In this document: piece by piece, positions 58,013-64,000 of the stretch
Position numbering within the stretch: position 1 is the stretch's first letter
Layout of the letters: each line of letters begins with the position of its first letter
Origin: Vibrio sp. B1FLJ16
Lineage (GTDB): Bacteria; Pseudomonadota; Gammaproteobacteria; Enterobacterales; Vibrionaceae
DNA length: 64,000 nt
Assembly (NCBI RefSeq): GCF_905175385.1
Contig: NZ_HG992749.1
Location: 124,001-188,000, forward strand
Reading direction: 5' to 3'
The notes under the pieces: generated by a model
Database searches by the model: none
Told to the model about the DNA's origin: nothing
Seen by the model: the letters and a program-made list of their open reading frames with translations, nothing else
Made by a program: the position numbers and the translations under genes

Positions 58013-60661
58013 TTAGTATTTTACATTTAGGTTTACGTAGAAGTAGCGGCCAGTCACATCGTATGTTGTGGCATCTGTGTTAGCTGCAATGGTATCCAGA
58101 ATCAGAGGTGGCTCTTTATCAAATAGGTTGTTGATACCACCAGATAGCGTGATGTCATTATCGAACATGTACGCCGCACTCACATCATGGTACACCACAG
58201 TAGGAACATTAAAGTCGTAGAATACTGCGTTGCCATCTGCATCTTCACCGGCTAGTGAGTAATCAACACCTTTGATCATGCGTGCAGTCCAATTGGTGCG
58301 CCATTGATCATCAGCTAGGCCAAGGTTTAGGTTCGAGCGCCACTTAGAGTAGGTATCGTAAGTATGGTTGTACGTACCAGCGATCTCATCTACTGTACCG
58401 TCTGCTTTTTCGATATCGTAGTTAAGTGTGTAAGTGTTTTCCCAGTTCACTCTTAATGTTGCGAAATCGAAGTCATATGCGTAGCGAATGTTGAAGTCGA
58501 TACCAGAGGTTTCAAGTTTGCCCACGTTAGTCAGACGCGCATTGATGTACTCGATGTTTCCATCATCAAAGCGTTGGATGTTTTCACAGTACTGTCCTTC
58601 AAGAGCACACTTGTCCAGCATTAGCTGTGGGTCAATAACATCGATCAAGTCTTCCAGTTCAACCTGCCAGTAGTCCACTGTTGTTGAAAAGCCATCGATA
58701 AAGTCAGGTGCGTAAACAAAACCCACCGATGCGCTGTGGCCTTGCTCTGGTTTTAGATCTTCATTTGCGCCGTAGTAAACTGGGAACTGAGCACGTTCAC
58801 TGGTGTCCAGGCCTGCAGTATCGGTAAGAGTCGGGTATGATTCATAAACGCCACCATATAAATCGGCCACGGTTGGTGCTCGGAATACTTCATTGTAGTT
58901 ACCTCGTACCATCAATGTCTCAACCGGTTGGTACAGCATGCTGTAGCCCCAGGTCGTATTCTGACCGAAGGTTGAGTAGTCATCACTGCGGACAGCAACT
59001 TTTGCTTCCAGGTATTCAGCTAGCGTTACTTCAGATAGCAATGGGACGAGCAGTTCACCATAGAAAGAATCAACCGTGTACTGTCCAGAAGTAGGAGAAT
59101 CCGCATTACCACTAGAGTTGCCCAGTACTACCAACGCATCAGGTTGGCTTGCGCCTTTCTCTGTACGTGTTTGGTAGCCAGCTGCGAACGCAATAGTACC
59201 CATTTGGTATTCGAAGATATCACCACTGACGTTAACATCAAATGTGCGCTGTTGATTGTAGCCGGTATCCTGGCGAGTGAAGGTCATATAATCTAGAGCT
59301 TCTTGGCTGATACCACCAAAGAGATCCATTGGCACACAGCCTTCAATTTCATCACCAGCAGAATCAAGACACTTACCATTTTCTGAAGCACCAATCGCAT
59401 TGTTAACGCGATCTTTCATGAATACGTTATCTTCAATCTGAGTTGTTTTTGTTTTACCCCAGTTAAAGCTGGTGTCCCAAAGCCAACCGTTGGAAAATTC
59501 ACCATCGAGAGCGAAGACAAAGCGCGCTGTATCAGATTCGAAGAAGCGGTTTCGGCCACCGGTCTCCACCATACGACGACGCCAGTCGACAATATCTTCG
59601 CCAGTTGGGTTGTACTCGTTGTCTGCAGAAATAGGATCGTAGCCTGGTGTGAATTTACCAAAAATAGGTTCTGCAGCCAGCAGGTAGTCTGATTTAGAGT
59701 TAGAGTAAAGCCCTTCGAAGCTTGCTGTTACAGGTCCAACGTACTCATTCTCAGTTAGCAGGTAGTGACCTTGCGCTGCAAGATACATTTTCTTAGCTGG
59801 TCGTTTGAGGTAGTTGTCAGGTGCGTAGTTGTATGTGTCATCCGGATGGACATAGTCACGCAGGTCTTCACTGCCTTCCGGCCCGTAAGTTTGTCCGTCA
59901 TAGTAGCCCCAAGGTGTCGCACTACTACCACCGACGTAACTTCCGCCCATACCATCATGCATCAGGTCAGTGTTTGCAAAACTACGATCTGCGCTACTGA
60001 TTTCTTTCTCTTCAGTATATCCTGCCGAGAAAGTCAGGCCACCTCGATCATTCGAGGTGCCTGCTAGCATGCTGACCTCAACTACTTCACCATCGCTTTC
60101 CGAAGTGCGGCCCGATTTTACGTTAACTTCAAATCCTTCGAAGTCTTGTTTGGTAATGATATTTACAACACCGGCGATCGCGTCTGAACCATATACTGAA
60201 GACGCACCATTTTTAAGAACTTCAATACGCTCAACCATTGCTGTAGGAATCATATTTAAGTCAACACTAGCATCTGCGCCAGTGCCGCCTAAAACCATTC
60301 TTCGTCCATTTACCAGTACTAAGGTACGCTCTGAAGAAAGGCCGCGCAGGTTAACGGTTGCTGAACCATTACTACCGTTGTTTACGGTTGAGCTTTGCAC
60401 TGTACCTGACACGCTCGGTATTTGGCGTAGAATGTCACCTACCGATACTAGACCGGTGTTCTCAATATATTCAGATGAAAGAACTTGTACAGGCTCCGAC
60501 CCTTCCATGTCAACGCGTGAAATACGCGAGCCAGTTACCTTCATCTTTTGAAGTTTTTCAACTTGTTGCTCTTCTGCCTGGGCTGCTACAGGGGCAAAAG
60601 CTGCGGCTGTCCCTAATGCAAGGCTGATAGCAACAGACAAAGCCGTTGTTTTTTTATACAT
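58013..60661 (-). CDS. TonB-dependent outer-membrane receptor
   Basis: 882 residues. Signal peptide 1-29 (AAQA/EEQQ). The plug domain (about 45-170) contains the motif LRGLSSERTLVLVNGRRM and DLNMIPTAMVERIEVLKNGASSVYGSDAIAGVVNI, then a 22-strand-type barrel with a C-terminal aromatic residue (FYVNLNVKY). The stretch MKVTGSRI near residue 40-47 may serve as the TonB box. The plug resembles the large receptors for carbohydrates or peptides more than siderophore receptors, and no Fur site was found upstream, so an iron substrate is not supported. Likely first gene of the operon with DUF3450, ttpC, exbB, exbD, tonB and the TPR gene. Substrate unknown. Confidence 0.9.
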   Translation of the reverse strand: MYKKTTALSVAISLALGTAAAFAPVAAQAEEQQVEKLQKMKVTGSRISRVDMEGSEPVQVLSSEYIENTGLVSVGDILRQIPSVSGTVQSSTVNNGSNGSATVNLRGLSSERTLVLVNGRRMVLGGTGADASVDLNMIPTAMVERIEVLKNGASSVYGSDAIAGVVNIITKQDFEGFEVNVKSGRTSESDGEVVEVSMLAGTSNDRGGLTFSAGYTEEKEISSADRSFANTDLMHDGMGGSYVGGSSATPWGYYDGQTYGPEGSEDLRDYVHPDDTYNYAPDNYLKRPAKKMYLAAQGHYLLTENEYVGPVTASFEGLYSNSKSDYLLAAEPIFGKFTPGYDPISADNEYNPTGEDIVDWRRRMVETGGRNRFFESDTARFVFALDGEFSNGWLWDTSFNWGKTKTTQIEDNVFMKDRVNNAIGASENGKCLDSAGDEIEGCVPMDLFGGISQEALDYMTFTRQDTGYNQQRTFDVNVSGDIFEYQMGTIAFAAGYQTRTEKGASQPDALVVLGNSSGNADSPTSGQYTVDSFYGELLVPLLSEVTLAEYLEAKVAVRSDDYSTFGQNTTWGYSMLYQPVETLMVRGNYNEVFRAPTVADLYGGVYESYPTLTDTAGLDTSERAQFPVYYGANEDLKPEQGHSASVGFVYAPDFIDGFSTTVDYWQVELEDLIDVIDPQLMLDKCALEGQYCENIQRFDDGNIEYINARLTNVGKLETSGIDFNIRYAYDFDFATLRVNWENTYTLNYDIEKADGTVDEIAGTYNHTYDTYSKWRSNLNLGLADDQWRTNWTARMIKGVDYSLAGEDADGNAVFYDFNVPTVVYHDVSAAYMFDNDITLSGGINNLFDKEPPLILDTIAANTDATTYDVTGRYFYVNLNVKY

Positions 60662-60698
60662 CCTTGTTGCTCCAATTTATTATTATTTCCCTATGTCT

Positions 60699-60747
60699 GG
60701 CCGCATAGCGGCCTAATGTGACGTTAATGTGTCGTTAACGTGCGACC
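60699..60747. promoter_or_regulatory. Palindrome and tandem 11-mers upstream of the receptor
   Basis: GGCCGCATAGCGGCC (60699-60713) is a perfect odd palindrome. Two adjoining 11-mers TGTGACGTTAA (60717-60727) and TGTGTCGTTAA (60728-60738) differ at one base and are spaced by one helical turn, followed by a partial third. Position, 40-90 bases before the receptor ATG, suits an operator or transcript leader. Confidence 0.45.
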
Positions 60748-61036
60748 AATGTATAACCGAGGTCAAAAATGGAAGTCAAACCAGTGGTAAACGGGGATGG
60801 TTAATTGTAAAAAAGATGTAAAAGACCAAGATGGAATTAAAATGCAGGATAATTGTCTAATGTAAGTGTTAAGAATGACATTAAAGCTCGATAAAACACC
60901 GTGTTTTGTCATTCTTGTAAACTTTAATGGGTTATATTGTGTATACTTTTTGAGCGGGCAATTGAGTCTGAAAAAATGTATTTTCCCAGTGAATAATTCT
61001 GATACGAGTTTTATATGAAATGCTAATCATGTTGGC

Positions 61037-61080
61037 TCTAGCACGTTGAGTGGTATCAAAATATGATACCCGTTGCTAGC
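61037..61080. repeat. Compound inverted repeat in the intergenic gap
   Basis: Inner arms GGTATCA / TGATACC with loop AAATA; outer arms CTAGCA / TGCTAG separated by unequal spacers. No T-run follows, so it may be an operator or part of a small RNA. Confidence 0.4.
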
Positions 61081-61485
61081 AAAGGGCTCACTCGTGTTTT
61101 TGAGTCAATATGCCTAGGTCACATATGTATTTTTATTCTGAAAAAGTGCGTTTTTATGTAGTGCTTTGGCTCTAAAAGACCCAGGTTGATATTCTGTATG
61201 AATTTTTTTTTGTGGTTTTTTTATCATTTTTTTCTAATACATTGCGTTTTTTTTTAATAGCGCCCAAAGTGCGTCATGTTTTGTTTTTAAACACTTGAAG
61301 CGAATGTGGATTCAAGCTAAATATTACGCTGACATTTTTTGTAGTTAAAAATCTCAAGCCGTTGAAACACATGGAACGTGCTTCACTAGTCTGAGATTCT
61401 GCAAAATAGATATTCACCATTTGGGGCTGGTCATTTCTCAGTTCAGCCGGCCTGAATTGGACAGTAGACAAGGAGCAGGTTGTAT

Positions 61486-62511
61486 ATGCTGTCGTACTTT
61501 TTACGCCGTTTAGCGTTAGTCATTCCGACGTTTCTCGGGATAACCATTCTTATATTTGCTATCACTCGTTTTGTACCAGGTGGTCCTGTTGAACGCATGT
61601 TGTCACAGATGCAGGCTCAGGGTGATGGCGCTGCGTCAATGACCACTGCAGGCGGTAACACTGCACTTTCAGATGACCAAATTGCTGAACTGAATGCTTT
61701 CTATGGCCTCGATAAGCCGGTTATGGAAGCGTACGTTGAGTGGTTAAGTCGTCTGGTTACATTGGACCTGGGTGAGTCGACCCGTTACTACGAGCCGGTA
61801 TCGGAGATGATCGCAGAACGTTTGCCAGTCTCGCTGTTTTACGGTGGAATGACGTTCTTTATCAGTTATTTCATATCCATTCCCCTTGGTTACTACAAGG
61901 CACTCAAACATGGCTCCGTGTTTGATTCTGCTTCCTCGATACTGATATTCGTCGGTTATGCCTTACCCGGCTATGTGGTAGGCGTACTGTTGATCACCCT
62001 GTTCAGTTATCACCTCGAATGGTTCCCGATGGGCGGCTTCGTCGGCGATGACTTTGATGATTATGAAACCTTCTTCGAGCGTGCAAAAGACATCATGTGG
62101 CATGCGGTACTGCCGTTGATTTGTTACCTGATCGGTGACTTTGCCACGCTGACCATGACGATGAAAAACAACCTGATGGAAAACTTATCCTCAGATTACA
62201 TTCGTACCGCAATCGCTAAAGGCCTGCCGTTCAAGAAAGCCGTTCGCCGACACGCGTTGCGTAACAGCTTAATTCCTATTGCGAGTCACTTTGGTAACTC
62301 TTTACTGTTCTTTATGACCGGTGCCTTCCTGATCGAAGTTATTTTCAATATCGATGGTATAGGCCTGCTGGGTTATGAATCCATCATGGAACGTGATTAT
62401 CCCGTAGTGATGGGCATTGTTGCTATCAACGCGATCCTGCTGCTGATTGGTAACATTATTTCCGATATCTGTGTTGCTTTAGTCGACCCTCGTGTGAAGT
62501 TTGGAGCGTAA
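61486..62511 (+). CDS. Peptide-type ABC transporter permease, YejB-like
   Basis: 341 residues from ATG 61486; AGGAG lies about ten bases upstream, and an in-frame TTG at 61480 would add two. Inner-membrane permease of the dipeptide/oligopeptide (DppB/OppB) group with about six transmembrane helices; MLSYFLRRLALVIPTFLGITI at the N-terminus and the EAA-type loop FKKAVRRHALRNSLIPI near residue 250 are clear. The acidic region between helices 1 and 2 (ALSDDQIAELNAFYGLDKPV) is like YejB. YejABEF of E. coli imports the peptide antibiotic microcin C. The partner permease follows directly. Confidence 0.88.
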   Translation: MLSYFLRRLALVIPTFLGITILIFAITRFVPGGPVERMLSQMQAQGDGAASMTTAGGNTALSDDQIAELNAFYGLDKPVMEAYVEWLSRLVTLDLGESTRYYEPVSEMIAERLPVSLFYGGMTFFISYFISIPLGYYKALKHGSVFDSASSILIFVGYALPGYVVGVLLITLFSYHLEWFPMGGFVGDDFDDYETFFERAKDIMWHAVLPLICYLIGDFATLTMTMKNNLMENLSSDYIRTAIAKGLPFKKAVRRHALRNSLIPIASHFGNSLLFFMTGAFLIEVIFNIDGIGLLGYESIMERDYPVVMGIVAINAILLLIGNIISDICVALVDPRVKFGA

Positions 62512-62512
62512 T

Positions 62513-63556
62513 ATGATTAAAGTCAGTCCGTTAACTCAAAAGAAAATTCGCCACTTCAAAGAGATCAAACGTGGTTACTGGTCGTTTGTGGTGTTGTCGA
62601 TCATGTTGATCCTTTCCCTGTTTGCAGAGCTGCTGATCAACAGTAAAGCACTGGTGGTTAAATACGACGGTAGTTTCTACTTTCCTGTCGTGAGCGATGT
62701 GCGTCTGGGCAGTGATTTCGGTCAGGATTCCGCAGGTGAAGCGGATTACCGCGTGCTGCAAAAAGCCTTTGAAGAGCAAGGCGGTGATAATTTTGTAATA
62801 TTACCACTGGTGCCTTGGAACCCATTCGAGCAGGACTTCAGCGGTGATTTCCCGCCAACTGCGCCGAGCGCCGAGAATAAGCACTATTTAGGTACTGACG
62901 TTATCGGTCGGGATATCTTGGCACGTCTGGTATACGGCTTCAGAACGGCGATGGGGTTCGCTTTGCTGACCATGATAGTGTCGTATGCGATTGGCACAGC
63001 GGTAGGTTGTGCAATGGGCTTCTGGGGCGGTAAGTTTGACTTGTTTGTTCAGCGACTTATCGAGATCTGGTCTATGGTGCCATTCCTCTACGTCATCATG
63101 ATTCTGGTTTCGATTGTGCAGCCGACCTTTGCTCTGTTTGTTGCCATCAACGTGCTCTTCTCCTGGATGGGGATGACCTGGTACATGAGGACCATGACCT
63201 ATAAAGAATCGGCGCGTGAGTATGTGATGGCAGCGCGTGCTTTGGGGGCGTCAACCGGCCGCATTCTGTTTAACCATATACTTCCTAATACCATGGTTAT
63301 GATTGTAACGCTGGCGCCATTTACGATTGCGGCCAACATTACGGCACTCACCGCGTTAGATTACTTAGGCTTAGGGCTGATGCCACCAACACCAAGCTGG
63401 GGTGAACTGCTGCAGCAAGGTAAGTCAAATTTAGACTCTCCATGGATTGTATCTTCGGTAGTAGCTTCAATTGTATTGGTACTGGTGATGGTGACTTTCA
63501 TAGGTGAAGCGATCCGTGCAGCATTCGACCCGAAAAAGTTCACACGCTATGTTTAA
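62513..63556 (+). CDS. Peptide-type ABC transporter permease, YejE-like
   Basis: 347 residues from ATG 62513, one base after the stop of the YejB-like gene. Six transmembrane helices are expected; a long first periplasmic loop (about 50-120, KYDGSFYFPVVSDVR) is characteristic of YejE. The EAA-type motif is in ARALGASTGRILFNHILPNTM. The ATPase gene is not in the window and should lie beyond the right end. A possible peptide importer, with its binding protein encoded next. Confidence 0.88.
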   Translation: MIKVSPLTQKKIRHFKEIKRGYWSFVVLSIMLILSLFAELLINSKALVVKYDGSFYFPVVSDVRLGSDFGQDSAGEADYRVLQKAFEEQGGDNFVILPLVPWNPFEQDFSGDFPPTAPSAENKHYLGTDVIGRDILARLVYGFRTAMGFALLTMIVSYAIGTAVGCAMGFWGGKFDLFVQRLIEIWSMVPFLYVIMILVSIVQPTFALFVAINVLFSWMGMTWYMRTMTYKESAREYVMAARALGASTGRILFNHILPNTMVMIVTLAPFTIAANITALTALDYLGLGLMPPTPSWGELLQQGKSNLDSPWIVSSVVASIVLVLVMVTFIGEAIRAAFDPKKFTRYV

Positions 63557-63757
63557 TGCTCATCGCAGTAAACAATGGCTCATGTCTGCTTGTTAGAATA
63601 CTCGAGAACTTGGTTACAAATTTTGATTGCAGAATAACGACTTATCGAAAGCTTGTGCCTTGTTCTCAAGAATTTCTCCTAAGCTATATCTGAACACTCA
63701 TTTACTGTGGTTGGTGTAAATAAGCATATTGAACAGAACATAAAATAGGGAAGTTTT

Positions 63758-64000
63758 ATGAATAGATTACTTTTAGCGTCTACGTTAACCGCCCTGAGTT
63801 TCGGTGTGATGTCCGCGACGCTTCCGGCTGACCTTGAATGGCAGACGAACTGGGATGAACCTCAGTACGGTCTCCTGAAGCAAAACGTGGTGGTACATAT
63901 CGTACCTACATGTCGAGTTTTCCTCAGACGCTTCGCAGCGTTGGCCCTGATGCGAATGCCGGGCTGCGTTCGTTTTTCCTGGATGAAACGCCTGGGTTAG
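63758..64000 (+). pseudogene. Peptide ABC substrate-binding protein (YejA-like) with frameshift, 5' part
   Basis: Start ATG at 63758 with an AGGGA ribosome site and a signal peptide (about 1-20, ending SATLPA). The frame reads LEWQTNWDEPQYG and then runs into unrelated sequence with a stop at 63998-64000. From 63871 the third frame reads SPEAKRGGTYRTYMSSF and continues as PQTLRSVGPDANAGLRSFF to the window end with no stop, which is the usual YejA-type N-terminal sequence after QY. The two parts join if one base is added near 63869-63870. This is either a real frameshift or a sequencing error. The gene continues past the right edge. Confidence 0.75.

Larger units (their letters stand above)
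60662..61485. other. Gap between receptor and ABC permease (about 824 bases)
   Basis: Divergent, A/T-rich, with several long T-runs between about 61200 and 61260. On the receptor side it has a 15-bp palindrome (60699-60713) and two tandem 11-mers (60717-60738). In the middle a hairpin with arms GGTATCA (61052-61058) / TGATACC (61064-61070), enclosed by CTAGCA/TGCTAG, lies at about 61037-61080. No Fur box found. A short minus-strand open frame (61274-61471) is not considered a gene. Space for promoters of both operons and possibly a small RNA. Confidence 0.5.

Noticed and set aside
60717..60738. Possible CRP site in the tandem 11-mers
   Set aside because: The first half TGTGA fits, but the second position reads TGTGT and not TCACA, so it lacks the inverted half-site.
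60662..60960. Possible Fur box before the TonB receptor
   Set aside because: Only a short GGATAATTGTC half-match (near 60846) was found; no 19-bp Fur-like palindrome.
61274..61471. 65-codon minus-strand open frame upstream of the ABC permease
   Set aside because: No ribosome site, A/T-rich gap, no protein features.

Overview
The window is a compact bacterial chromosome segment, almost certainly from a marine Vibrio (Vibrionaceae, Gammaproteobacteria). The evidence is the gene content and order: add, GGDEF/EAL, ntrC-ntrB, glnA, typA, dtd, pckA, hslO-hslR, a complete twelve-gene type II secretion operon (gspC-N, called eps in Vibrio), cysQ-nudE-nfuA, comF/bioH, tex, greB, ompR-envZ, a purine permease, and gmk-rpoZ-spoT-trmH-recG. 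I assign the genus from protein similarity recalled from memory and not from a database search; the species is not determined. No rRNA, tRNA, CRISPR array, prophage or complete insertion sequence was seen.

Layout. 1-7.9 kb: end of hemN, then add, a membrane-bound GGDEF-EAL protein with an extracytoplasmic dCache sensor, ntrC, ntrB and a DUF4124 protein, all on the minus strand after hemN. 8.1-10 kb: glnA, with a readable sigma-54 promoter and NtrC-like half-sites, divergent from typA. 12-20.6 kb: mixed housekeeping genes (DUF2959 lipoprotein, yihY, dtd, a GNAT-thioesterase fusion, an AsmA-like protein, pckA, hslO, hslR). 20.8-32.2 kb: gspC to gspN, tightly packed on the plus strand. 32.4-39.5 kb: cysQ, nudE, nfuA, comF, bioH, a small unknown gene and tex. 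39.7-44.5 kb: a periplasmic retropepsin-like repeat protein, greB, ompR, envZ. 44.5-52.7 kb: purine permease with a PurR-like operator, then the recG-trmH-spoT-rpoZ-gmk block. 53-60.7 kb: a self-contained TonB energy-transduction operon (receptor, DUF3450, TtpC, ExbB, ExbD, TonB, TPR protein). 61.5-64 kb: a YejB/YejE-type peptide ABC permease pair and the start of a substrate-binding protein gene that carries an apparent one-base frameshift.

How the genes work together. ntrB-ntrC and glnA form the nitrogen control circuit, and the adjacent c-di-GMP enzyme has a sensor that resembles the amino-acid-binding dCache class. gspC-N builds the export machine for folded exoproteins. The TonB operon and the divergent peptide ABC permease genes could together carry a substrate, possibly a peptide, across both membranes; this is inference from gene position.

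The most unusual non-coding content is two structured inverted-repeat elements. One lies next to the stop codon of nfuA and the other supplies the stop codon of trmH. A pair of 42-bp direct repeats with TGTACA palindromes lies between gspN and cysQ, and several hairpins and tandem motifs surround the TonB operon. Most of the window is ordinary conserved Vibrio core genome. The best candidates for something under-described are the TonB/peptide locus, the four-unit retropepsin-like protein and the intergenic elements.
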